In this document: one piece after another, positions 1-8,800 of the stretch
How the letters are laid out: each line of letters opens with the position of its first letter
Position numbering within the stretch: position 1 is the stretch's first letter
DNA from: 20CM-2-55-15 sp964633285
GTDB taxonomy: Bacteria; Acidobacteriota; Terriglobia; 20CM-2-55-15
Length of the DNA: 64,000 bases
Assembly (NCBI GenBank): GCA_964633285.1
Contig: CAZWGA010000012.1
Span: 1-64,000, forward strand
Reading direction: 5' to 3'
Program-made: the position numbers and the translations under genes
Notes under the pieces: generated by a model
What the model was told of the DNA's origin: nothing
Database searches by the model: none
The model's input: the letters and a program-made list of their open reading frames with translations, nothing else

Positions 1-12
1 AACAGCTCTAAC

Positions 13-2244
13 TTAAACGCCGGTTAGACTGTTCCGAACGTCTGGGACGGGACAGGCGGGAACTCTTTTCGAATCGTAGCGCTCGGTAACAAACGCCGCA
101 CCCTGGGACGGATCCAGGACGGTCGGCAGGTCGTACGTGAAGCGAATGCCATAGTCGAACGAGAGGTTCGGCCTCACCTTCCAGTGATCCTGCATATACC
201 ACTCGAGTACATGCCAATGCGGATCGTAGTTCGCGGCTTTCGAGCCTTCCGAATAGCTGCCATAACTGCCCACCAGCATGTTCGAATACGCATACTGTGT
301 GTCGAACGGGCTCGAAGTATTGACGCCGAAACTGAAGTTGCCGTTAAACGTGGACCCGGTGTGGCTCTGCAGATAGCGGCCTGTCTGATAATAGACGCCG
401 GCTTTGAGTGTGTGCTGATTCCAGATCTTCGTGACACCGTCCGTGCCCTCCCACGTTCCTGTCCGGTCGTTCATCGGATATCGGTTATCAAATGTGATCT
501 GCGGCGCCTGGGCAAGCTGGAAGGTGTTGTTGGAGCCGCCGCTGCTCAACCCCGTGATTCGCGGCACGACATCGAACGGATTCTGCGCCGGATTATTCTG
601 GCCGAGGTTGATGCCGAGAGCAGCCTTCGTAATTCTCTTCGCGTCCGCCGGATCGACGGGGCCGGTGAATTCGTTCCAGCTCGAGTAGCCGAAGCTGAAC
701 TCGTTGACGATCGTCGGGCTTGCAATGTAGCTGAGGTTGACTCCGGCGTTCTTTGAGGGCGTCTTGTAAAACGCGGGAATGCCCCAGTTCAGGCTGTTGG
801 TAGTGGCTGTGAGGCCGATGTTGTTTTTGTACTCATCCATTCCCCGGAAAAACAGGTGCCACTTACTGTTCAGGTTGTAATCGACGCGAAGGACCTCCTG
901 ATTCGACGGACTCTCCTTGATTCCACGAATGCTGTAATTGTAGGGATTGCCCGAAGTGACGCTGGTGAGCGGGCACGTGGATTTGCCGCCCAGTCCGCGC
1001 GGTGTGCAATCGATCGTGGGCAGTGGAAAGATCGACAGGAGTTTCTGCGTATTTGAATTGATGCGGCCGGCCGGAATGATATTAAGGCCGGTTGGATTCG
1101 CCGCGGTGGCGCGCGACGGATCCGTAAAGCACCCTAATGTACTTGTGGGTGTGCAGTCCAGGTTTTTGACCGGGTCCTTGATATAAATCTTCCGGCCCGT
1201 GGTGTCATAACTATTCGAGAAGTCGCCGGCTCGTTCGGCCGCAGTCGGCATCATGAAAAGCTGGTCATCGATGGTGGATTTGGTCGGCCAGCGTTCCATT
1301 GAAAAAAAGAAAAACAATTTGTTCTTTGTCTTCTCAACGGGACCGCCGAGACTCGCGCCGTAAGTATTGAAGCGATACTTGTCGCGCGGCTGGCCGCGAT
1401 AGTTCCTGAAAAAATCGTTCGCATTCAACGCCTCATTGCGGCCGTAGTAATAGGCGGATCCATGAAAATTGCTCGTGCCCGATTTGGTCGTCAGGTTGAC
1501 GATGCCGCCGGCGCTCTGACCGTACTCGGCCTGATAGCCGTTGAGCTGTACCGTGACTTCGGCAACCGCATCCACGTTGAGGGGCGTATCCAGCTTGTTG
1601 CCGTCGCCTCTCGGATTCCCGGAGATGCCGTCGACGCTGACGGCATTGCTGCCGCCGCGCACGCCGTTAATCACACCGGGTCCTGAAGTGCCCAGTTGCG
1701 AGCCGCCAAGGCCATCACCCGCGTCGTCGCGGCCATTGCTGTCTCCCGCGCCGACAATACCGGGAAGCGTGCGGAGCAGACTGAGCGGATCGCGGCCAAT
1801 CGTCATCAGCGTGCTGATTTGTTTGCTGTCGAGCACAGCCGATCGCGATGCGCTTTCGGTCTGGATCGGCGTGGCCTCCGCCGTAATGCTGACCTCTTCG
1901 GTTATTCCTCCGACCGCGAGCTTAAAATCGCCGGCCGCCAACCGGTCCGACGCGCTCAACTTCAAGTCGCGTTTCTCCATGCCCTGAAAGCCGGGCGCTT
2001 TCACCGTCACTCGAAACTCGCCGGGCTGGAGCGCCGGAAATAGAAAGTTGCCGAATCGATCGGTGCGCGTCTCGCGAACATCGCCGGTAGTCTGATTCGT
2101 CAACGTCACCTGCGCCTCGGCCACGACCGCGTCGCTGCTGTCAATCACGCGGCCGCTGATCTCACCGCTCGATGTCTGAGCCAACGCTATTTTCGCAAGC
2201 AGCAGAATCCCGATTACACAGAAAGCGAACGAGCGCGATCTCAT
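13..2244 (-). CDS. Oar-like TonB-dependent receptor, prematurely stopped
   Basis: The predicted 743-residue outer-membrane protein begins with a signal peptide (about residues 1-22, ending ALA). A carboxypeptidase-regulatory-like beta-sandwich follows (about 28-110), then a plug-like region and the first part of a beta-barrel. ATG at 2244 is chosen because GGAGGA lies just upstream and the signal peptide starts there. Complete relatives in this window have 1121-1572 residues; this one stops at a TAA (13-15) shortly after a region that in relatives is still mid-barrel, so several hundred C-terminal residues and the terminal aromatic residue are missing. Only 12 bases remain before the window edge, so a frameshift, true truncation or assembly error cannot be told apart. 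It is divergent from the IclR gene, which may control it. The substrate is unknown; a glycan fits the GH97 neighbour. Confidence 0.8.
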   Translation of the reverse strand: MRSRSFAFCVIGILLLAKIALAQTSSGEISGRVIDSSDAVVAEAQVTLTNQTTGDVRETRTDRFGNFLFPALQPGEFRVTVKAPGFQGMEKRDLKLSASDRLAAGDFKLAVGGITEEVSITAEATPIQTESASRSAVLDSKQISTLMTIGRDPLSLLRTLPGIVGAGDSNGRDDAGDGLGGSQLGTSGPGVINGVRGGSNAVSVDGISGNPRGDGNKLDTPLNVDAVAEVTVQLNGYQAEYGQSAGGIVNLTTKSGTSNFHGSAYYYGRNEALNANDFFRNYRGQPRDKYRFNTYGASLGGPVEKTKNKLFFFFSMERWPTKSTIDDQLFMMPTAAERAGDFSNSYDTTGRKIYIKDPVKNLDCTPTSTLGCFTDPSRATAANPTGLNIIPAGRINSNTQKLLSIFPLPTIDCTPRGLGGKSTCPLTSVTSGNPYNYSIRGIKESPSNQEVLRVDYNLNSKWHLFFRGMDEYKNNIGLTATTNSLNWGIPAFYKTPSKNAGVNLSYIASPTIVNEFSFGYSSWNEFTGPVDPADAKRITKAALGINLGQNNPAQNPFDVVPRITGLSSGGSNNTFQLAQAPQITFDNRYPMNDRTGTWEGTDGVTKIWNQHTLKAGVYYQTGRYLQSHTGSTFNGNFSFGVNTSSPFDTQYAYSNMLVGSYGSYSEGSKAANYDPHWHVLEWYMQDHWKVRPNLSFDYGIRFTYDLPTVLDPSQGAAFVTERYDSKRVPACPVPDVRNSLTGV

Positions 2245-2268
2245 AGGTTTCCTCCGTGGTCCATCTCT

Positions 2269-2293
2269 TGTTATTAGTCGAAGGGTAATAACA
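2269..2293. promoter_or_regulatory. Palindrome between receptor and IclR gene, candidate IclR operator
   Basis: TGTTATTA (2269-2276) and TAATAACA (2286-2293) form a perfect 8-bp inverted repeat with a 9-nt spacer. It is in the 98-bp divergent intergenic region, 24 bp upstream of the receptor ATG and about 50 bp upstream of the IclR start. IclR-family regulators often bind such palindromes next to their own gene. The assignment is inferred from position and symmetry only. Confidence 0.4.
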
Positions 2294-2342
2294 GCCCTGC
2301 CGAAAGAATTCAATAGAGAAAATCTTCGTTTTAATATATGAA

Positions 2343-3128
2343 ATGACTGCAATGATACGTTCACATGAATCAAAAGCAGGTCCCGTTGGAGTGCTGGCGA
2401 AAGTGCTGCGTGTTCTGGAGGCGCTGGATGCTTCTCCAAACGGGCTGGCTTTGCGAGACGTAGCGAGCCAGACGGGACTGAACAAGAGCACAGCGTATAG
2501 ACTCCTTGCTCATCTGGAAGGCGAAGGTTATCTGTTCCGCGACGATGCCGGCGCATACATCGTTGGTCCCAGACTGGCGCGCCTGGGCTCGGGTGTTGCG
2601 TACCATGCCACGCTGCGCAGCGCGAGCCGGCCTGTGATTCAACGGCTCTGGAACATGACAACCGAGACGGTGAACCTTGCGGTGCGCGATGGTGTGTCCG
2701 TTCTTTATCTCGACGTTATGGAAAGCAGTCACACGTTCCGGCTGGTGTCGCAAGTGGGAATGCGGCGGCCACTGCACTGCACCGCGCTGGGCAAAGCCAT
2801 CCTGGCTTTTTCGCCCGCCGGCGAACGCGACGCCGAGTTGAACTGGCTCAGCTTCGAGCGCGTTTCGAAGGGCAGCATTACGACTCTTCCGCGTTTCCGG
2901 AAAGAACTCGCCAAAGTGATAAAACAGGGTTACGCCGTGGACGACGAAGAAGCCGAGTCCGGGGCGCGCTGCGTCAGCGCTCCGATCTTTGACCAGAGCA
3001 GCAAAGTGGTCGCAGCCATCAGTGTTTCCGGACCCGTGACTCGTGTGAATTATTCCAGGCTCCAGACCTTCGCGCACGCCGTACGCAACGGCGCGCTCGA
3101 GATTTCTCATCGCCTCGGCTATCACTGA
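2343..3128 (+). CDS. IclR-family transcriptional regulator
   Basis: This 261-residue protein has the IclR layout: an N-terminal winged helix-turn-helix (about 15-75, with LRDVASQTGLNKSTAYRLL) and a C-terminal effector-binding GAF-like domain (about 85-255, with HCTALGKAILA and the conserved DDEEAESGARCVSAPI segment). Such proteins bind a small metabolite and repress or activate adjacent catabolic genes. Start codons at 2343 and 2352 are both possible; neither has a strong ribosome-binding site. The stop codon is 6 bp before the GH97 start, so the two genes are probably co-transcribed. The receptor is divergent. The effector is unknown; a sugar or sugar-acid breakdown product would fit the context. 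Confidence 0.9.
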   Translation: MTAMIRSHESKAGPVGVLAKVLRVLEALDASPNGLALRDVASQTGLNKSTAYRLLAHLEGEGYLFRDDAGAYIVGPRLARLGSGVAYHATLRSASRPVIQRLWNMTTETVNLAVRDGVSVLYLDVMESSHTFRLVSQVGMRRPLHCTALGKAILAFSPAGERDAELNWLSFERVSKGSITTLPRFRKELAKVIKQGYAVDDEEAESGARCVSAPIFDQSSKVVAAISVSGPVTRVNYSRLQTFAHAVRNGALEISHRLGYH

Positions 3129-3134
3129 GGAAGT

Positions 3135-5096
3135 ATGTTCATTCGCGTGAAATCGCTGACTGTGATCGCCGCGAGCCTCGTGATTGCGGGAATTGCCGCA
3201 AGCCATCTTGCCCAGACGCCCACGCAGACCTCTGCCCGGCCCCCAATATCGCGCCGGTCGCAGCGCATCAAGATGCCCGAAGTGCGTGTAACGAGTCCGG
3301 ACGGGAGAGTCGCGTTCACACTGCAGGCCAATCCCGAACGGCTGACATATGTCGTTACACTGGACGGCGCGCCGGTCATCCAGGCATCTCCGATCGTCAT
3401 GAAGCTCGACGGCTACGATCTTTCGACCGGAGTCGTATTCAAGAGTGAGGAGCGCAGTGAAGCGAAAGAAACTTATCCGTGGTATGGCGCGAAGAGCACT
3501 GCAGTCAGCGATTACAAAGGAGCGGCGATCGCCCTTACGAACGATTTGACCTCCGTGGACTACAGCCTCGAAATCCGCGCTTTCAACGACGGAGTGGCGT
3601 ACCGGCATATCGTTCCCGGATCGGATACCGCATCGCGCGTTCCCGATGAGTACTCGGCATTCACGATTCCCGAAGGTTCGACGGTTTGGTATGGAGGAGT
3701 CGCGGATGGACATTACGAAACCAATTACCTGAAGAAAGATATTGCGGATGTCCAGAACGGGGAATGGGCAGGCCCGCCGTTGACTTTCAAGCTTCCGCGG
3801 AATGCGGGATACGCTGCAATTGCGGAGGCGAATCTCGTCAACTACAGCGGTATGGCGCTCGAGTCCGCGGGACAGCGGCGATGGATCATCGGGCTCGGTC
3901 ACCGTCAACCGCTGAACTATCCATTCGAGCTTCGCTACGGGCGCGATGAAGGCAAACGTTTGGGAAAGCCCGCGGCCATTACCGGCTCGATCACAACTCC
4001 GTGGCGGGTGATCATGATCGGCAGGGATCTCAACACACTCGTCAACAGCACGATTTTGCCGAACCTGTGCCCGCCACCCGATCCCAGACTTTTTCCAGAC
4101 GGCATCAAAACATCCTGGATCAAACCGGGCCGCGCGGTGTGGCGCTATCTTGACGGCGGAACGGCAGGCGCTGATGGCGTGAAGGAATTTTCGCGGCTCG
4201 CAGGGCGGTTGGGTTTCGAGCATCAGGTCGTCGAAGGATTCTGGAGCCAGTGGACAGCGGCGGAGCGGCAGGACGTTGTGGATTTTTCACGTCAGCAGAA
4301 CGTCGATCTTTTTTTCTGGAAGCATCGCAATCAACTGGGCACTCCGGAATCTCAGGATGCGTTCTTCAAACTCCTTGCCGATTCCGGTGTCTCCGGCGCG
4401 AAGATTGATTTCTTCGATCACGAAGCGAAGGAAGTGATCGATCTTTACGAATCTCTACTGCACAAGGCGGCTGAACATCACATCATGCTGGTCTTTCACG
4501 GCGCCAACAAACCGACCGGCCGCGAGCGAACCTGGCCGAATGAAGTCGTGCGCGAGGCCGTGCGCGGCATGGAGTCCAGCGCCATGATGGAGCGTGCCCG
4601 CCATCAAACGATCCTTCCCTATACGCGATTCCTTGCCGGGCCGGCGGACTACACGACAATGCTTTTCAACGATCGGCGGCGTGACTCGACAGTGGCGCAT
4701 CAATTGGCGACCATGGTGGTGCTGGCCAGCCCATTGCTAACGATCGCCGCGAATCCAACGAATCTTCTCGCGAGTCCGGCCGCCGATGTCATTCGGAAAA
4801 TTCCTTCAACCTGGGATGAAACCATCGTCCTTCCAGGATCCGAGATCGGCGAGGCTGCCGTATTCGCGCGAAGATCCGGCCGCCGATGGTTTCTCGCAGG
4901 CATGTGCGGCCCTGCTGCCAAAACAATTCCCGTGAGCCTGAGCTTCCTGGGATCCGGTTCGCATTCCGCGACGGTTATTCGCGACGATGCTCCGGACGGC
5001 AGCACGATCAAGGTGGAAACCGCTACATACCGACCGTCGGATTCCATCTCGCTGGCCCTTCGCGCCGGCGGCGGATTCGTCGTAAGCTTCGACTAA
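3135..5096 (+). CDS. Glycoside hydrolase family 97, probably retaining (alpha-galactosidase-like)
   Basis: The 653-residue exported protein has an N-terminal hydrophobic export segment (about 6-26), a beta-sandwich (about 45-310), a (beta/alpha)8 catalytic barrel (about 315-570) and a C-terminal beta domain. The GH97 signatures GAKIDFFDHE (421-430) and NEVVREAVRGMES (469-481) are present. Asp425 and Glu480 are 55 residues apart, the same spacing as the nucleophile and acid/base of the characterised retaining Bacteroides GH97 alpha-galactosidase (Asp415/Glu470 as I remember it), so a retaining mechanism is inferred. The GAGGAAG sequence before ATG 3135 supports the start. It lies 6 bp downstream of the IclR gene. 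The natural glycan is unknown, and some GH97 members are inverting alpha-glucosidases. Confidence 0.88.
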   Translation: MFIRVKSLTVIAASLVIAGIAASHLAQTPTQTSARPPISRRSQRIKMPEVRVTSPDGRVAFTLQANPERLTYVVTLDGAPVIQASPIVMKLDGYDLSTGVVFKSEERSEAKETYPWYGAKSTAVSDYKGAAIALTNDLTSVDYSLEIRAFNDGVAYRHIVPGSDTASRVPDEYSAFTIPEGSTVWYGGVADGHYETNYLKKDIADVQNGEWAGPPLTFKLPRNAGYAAIAEANLVNYSGMALESAGQRRWIIGLGHRQPLNYPFELRYGRDEGKRLGKPAAITGSITTPWRVIMIGRDLNTLVNSTILPNLCPPPDPRLFPDGIKTSWIKPGRAVWRYLDGGTAGADGVKEFSRLAGRLGFEHQVVEGFWSQWTAAERQDVVDFSRQQNVDLFFWKHRNQLGTPESQDAFFKLLADSGVSGAKIDFFDHEAKEVIDLYESLLHKAAEHHIMLVFHGANKPTGRERTWPNEVVREAVRGMESSAMMERARHQTILPYTRFLAGPADYTTMLFNDRRRDSTVAHQLATMVVLASPLLTIAANPTNLLASPAADVIRKIPSTWDETIVLPGSEIGEAAVFARRSGRRWFLAGMCGPAAKTIPVSLSFLGSGSHSATVIRDDAPDGSTIKVETATYRPSDSISLALRAGGGFVVSFD

Positions 5097-5128
5097 CGGC
5101 ACGTAAGAGCCAATTTTGAGGAAACAAC

Positions 5129-5767
5129 GTGGCATTCCTATCGGAAGAAAATCAGAACGAAATCAAACATATCTTCGAAGAGCTAAGCGGTGACGTGCAC
5201 CTGCAGTTTTTTACGCAGAGGGAATCGCCGATCATTCTGCCGGGAGCCGCGGCCTGCCCGACGTGCAAGGATACGCGCCTCCTTCTCGAGGAAGTTGCCG
5301 CTCTTTCGGACAAGCTCCATCTTGAGGTGCATGAGGAGCACGACATTCCGCACATTCCTGCGCTTGTGATGACGGCGGATGGGGTTCAAGGGAAAGTTCG
5401 CTACTTCGGGTTGCCGTCGGGATATGAGTTCTCCGTTCTCATCGGCAGCATTCTGGATGTCTCGAAAGCCCAGGCCGATCTTTCGGACGAAACGATGGAA
5501 GTGCTCAACAGTCTCGAGAAGGATCTGCACATTCAAGTCTTCGTTACTCCCGGCTGACCGCATTGTCCGGGTGTCGCCAGGCTGGCGCACAAGATGGCAA
5601 TCGCGAATTCGCATATCACTGCCGACGTCGTCGAGGTCAGCGAGTTCCCCGACGTTGCCAGCCGGTATGCCGTACGTGGCGTGCCCAAGACGGTCATCAA
5701 TGACACCGTGGAATTCCTCGGCAATGTACCAGAGCCGATCTTCCTGGAACACCTCAAGCGCGCCTGA
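5129..5767 (+). CDS. Probable selenoprotein: two-domain thioredoxin-fold disulfide oxidoreductase (PDO-like), TGA at codon 143 read as Sec
   Basis: The frame starts at GTG 5129 (GAGG 7 bp upstream), reaches TGA at 5555-5557 and continues in the same frame to TGA 5765-5767, giving 212 residues. The N-terminal thioredoxin fold carries CPTC (Cys43/Cys46). The C-terminal fold begins VFVTPG, then TGA, then PHCPGVARLAHKMA, and later has the cis-Pro motif GVPKTVIND. In cysteine relatives the same place reads TPTCPYCP, so the TGA falls exactly on the first catalytic cysteine, giving U143-P-H-C146. A hairpin starting shortly after the TGA fits a bacterial SECIS. The family reduces or oxidises disulfides using two redox centres. 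TGA is an ordinary stop elsewhere in the window. It is downstream of GH97 with no evident functional link. The alternative is a nonsense mutation; without Sec a 142-residue single-domain protein would form. Confidence 0.8.
5562..5601 (+). promoter_or_regulatory. Bacterial SECIS-like stem-loop downstream of the TGA
   Basis: The upper stem is GTG (5571-5573), a single bulged T (5574), then CGCCA (5575-5579) pairing with TGGCG (5583-5587) and CAC (5588-5590). The apical loop is GGC (5580-5582). A lower stem ATTGTC/GGCAAT (5562-5567 with 5596-5601) closes it across an internal loop. The loop lies 22 nt after the TGA. A bulged U on the 5' side of the upper stem and G residues at the start of a small loop are the features SelB recognises in the E. 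coli fdhF SECIS, and the spacing falls within the usual range for bacterial SECIS elements. Pairing was done by eye. Confidence 0.72.
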
Positions 5768-5856
5768 CTCTGCTTCAACGAAAAAAACATTCTCGCGTTT
5801 CGCCGCTCGACTGGTGTAATTTTCGCGCACAGTTCTGTCCATCGAGGTGTCCGACA

Positions 5857-8800
5857 ATGAGGATTCTGAATTTGGTTCCGCGCGCCGTTCTGGGAATGCT
5901 TCTTGCTTTCTCGGGGAACATCTTTGCCCAGGGCGGAAACGCTCAATTAGGTGGAGTTGTCCAAGATCCGACTCAAGCTCTGATTCCCGGCGTGACGATC
6001 ACGGCGAAGAACGTCGACACGAATGTCGCGCTCACGCAGATTACGAATGAATCGGGAATATACAGCTTTCCGGTTCTCCAGCCGGGAACCTATGAAGTTT
6101 CCGCCGAACTGCCCGGCTTTAAGAAGTCCATACAAAAGGCCGAGCTGCCGTATGCGGGCCAGGTGCGCGTCAACTTCACTTTGGAGATCGGCCAGGCATC
6201 GCAGACTGTAGAAGTCACGACTTCGGCCGTAGCCGCGTTGAAGGAATCCTCGGCATCGGTCGGCAACGTGCTGACACAGGAGAAGATTGAAAATCTGCCG
6301 CTGGTCGGCAACAACGTGCTCGATCTGCTAACAACATTGCCGGGTCTCCGCACGAGTCCCGCGGGTGATTCGTTCGACACGGTGAACGGCCTCGGGCTCG
6401 ATTCGATCAACGTCACGCGTGACGGTCTCACCATCAACGACGCTCGATACGCCGCCGGCAGCAGTACCGGCGGCACGGCAATAGCAGGGAAGGGCAGGTA
6501 TCTGTTATCCGACACGACGCTCCTTCCGGATCTGGTGGGAGAAGTTCGTCTCGTTCTTTCGCCCGTCGATGCCGAACTGGGACGCGGAAATTCTCAAATC
6601 CAGATTCGCACGCGCTCAGGAACGAACAAGTACAACGGCTCAGCGGCATGGTACGTCCGCAACAGCGCGCTCGATGCCAACACCTGGGTGAATAACCACA
6701 CGTCGTTTACCGACGCGGCGACCGGCGTCACAACGAACAGCACACAGAAGCCCTGGAGAAATAACCAGCAGTATTCGGTGGCATATGGCGGCCCCGTCCA
6801 GATTCCCGGCCTGTACGACGGACACAACAAAACATTTTTCTACACGCTGTGGTCGCAGAACATCAGCAATACGCGGCAGATCGTGTACACGAACGTGTTG
6901 ACGGATTCGGCGCGGCAGGGCATCTTCCGCTATTTCCCCTACTGGGCGCCGGAAGGGCACAGTGTTAATACGACGATTCCCACTCAAAAACTGCCGGTGG
7001 CCATGAGCACCGCTTCGTGGGTGGCTGTGGATGTTTTCGGAAAGCCTGTGGCGCCTCCGGCCATGCCGGATGGCTCGCCATACACTTCAAAGCTGACGTG
7101 CTTCAGCGTATTCGGCAATACGCGTTTGGACGCGAGCGGCAACATGGTCCCGTTTACGCCGGCCGACTGTCCGGGCGGGACGGCGGTATTTCCGCAGTCG
7201 TCTCCGGCGGGCAACGGCTTGTGGGACATCTATCGTTCGTCGGCCGATACGACCGGATACATCAAGCGGCTTCTGTCGCTGATGCCGCACGCGAATTACT
7301 TCGGCGCGCTCGACGGCCTGAATCTGGCGCAATACGCGTACATGCAGCGGAGAGGCGGCAGCACGGGACTCAACGCGCAACAGATCACCGATCCCAACGC
7401 GAACAGCAAGCAGATCAATATCAAAATCGATCACAACTTCAGCTCGAAACACAAAGCGGCTTTTAATTACACCTATCAGCGCGATGACAGCGATGCCAAC
7501 GTCTCCGCATTTCCAGACGGACCGGCGGGATCGGTGGTCCGGCGTCCTCACGTCTTTACCGTCAATGTGATCTCGACGCTTTCGCCGCATATCGTCAACG
7601 AGGCCAGGTTAGGAGTGAACCGCAATTACAATTCGACGGTCCCCGCATATCTGAGTCTGAACCCCGACGTCAAAAAGGATGCCGAGCAATACCTGCTTCC
7701 GGGCGGCAAGAGCACATTGAATCCCGACTACAGCTACCTGGTTCGTTTGGGCAGCTCCACTGGACGCGTCGGTGCTGCGGGCGGGCCGTTGAACACGCTC
7801 ACGTCAACCTCATGGACAGTGAGCACTCTCTATAGTTATGCGGACACGCTGAGTTGGAGCAAAGGCAAACACGCGCTCAAATTCGGAGGTGAATTACGGC
7901 TGCCGCGGTCGGCAGGAAACGGAGGAGTCGATCCGTATCCGAGCATCACTCTGGGTAATAATGCCAACGCTACCCAGACGGTCGCCCCGTTCAGCACCTC
8001 TACCAATTTTCCGGAATTGACGGGCTTGATCAGTTCATCATTGGCCCTTAATTTGGGTGTGCCGGTAAATCCGCGGACAGATGTAAATAGCCTCCTGTAT
8101 TTTCTGAACGGCTCAGTAAGCACGGCGAGCCAGTTTTACTTCATCAAGAATTTCAAAAATCTGGAGACCAATCGCTGGGAGGACTATTCGACCGCCGGAA
8201 TACGGATGAAGAACCAGATCCATCGGGAGTGGACTGCCTTTGCAAAGGACGACTACAAGATCACGCGGCGTCTCACTCTGAATCTGGGTGTGCGGTGGGA
8301 GTTTTATGCCTCGCCGTATATCGAAGGCGGCTTGACGTCTACGATTATCGGCAGCGGCTACGGCGCATTCGGCGCAACCCGGACGGCGCAGGGGACCATC
8401 GAGCAATTCAACAAGGATCCCTTTGGTTTCTGGCTGCACAGCGGCAATCTGTTTCTGACTGGCTACGGAAGCAATCCGTTTGCAGCGGGTCTGTTGCCGG
8501 AAGACTGCAGGACCGGAGTTCAGCAGAATCCCCTCCTTCCGAAATCGACATGCGATCCGAATTCGCTGTCCAGCATTCAGTTCATCGGTCCGGGCAGTCC
8601 GAACCCGGGCGTGAAAGCGATTCCCGAGCAGTACTTCAATCTCGGTCCGGCAATCGGTTTCGCTTACGAGCTGCCCTGGTTTGGCGCAGGTAAGACGACG
8701 ATTCGCGGCGGTTATCAGCAAACGTTCCAGCGATTGCTCGTCAATAACAGCGGTGAGGCCAACGGCACGGATACGTTTATCGGCCAGATTCCCGGCGCCC

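Noticed and set aside
2370..4223. Long open frame antisense to the IclR and GH97 genes
   Set aside because: It is antisense to two well-conserved genes and has no family signature; high GC produces such frames.
5555..5557. TGA as tryptophan or glycine codon (alternative code)
   Set aside because: Many genes here end in TGA within ATGA overlaps, so TGA is a normal stop; only Sec readthrough fits the context.
5555..5767. The downstream half of the thioredoxin-fold gene as a separate gene or frameshift
   Set aside because: The same frame continues across TGA with conserved family sequence, so no frameshift is needed, and there is no start codon with a ribosome-binding site at the break.
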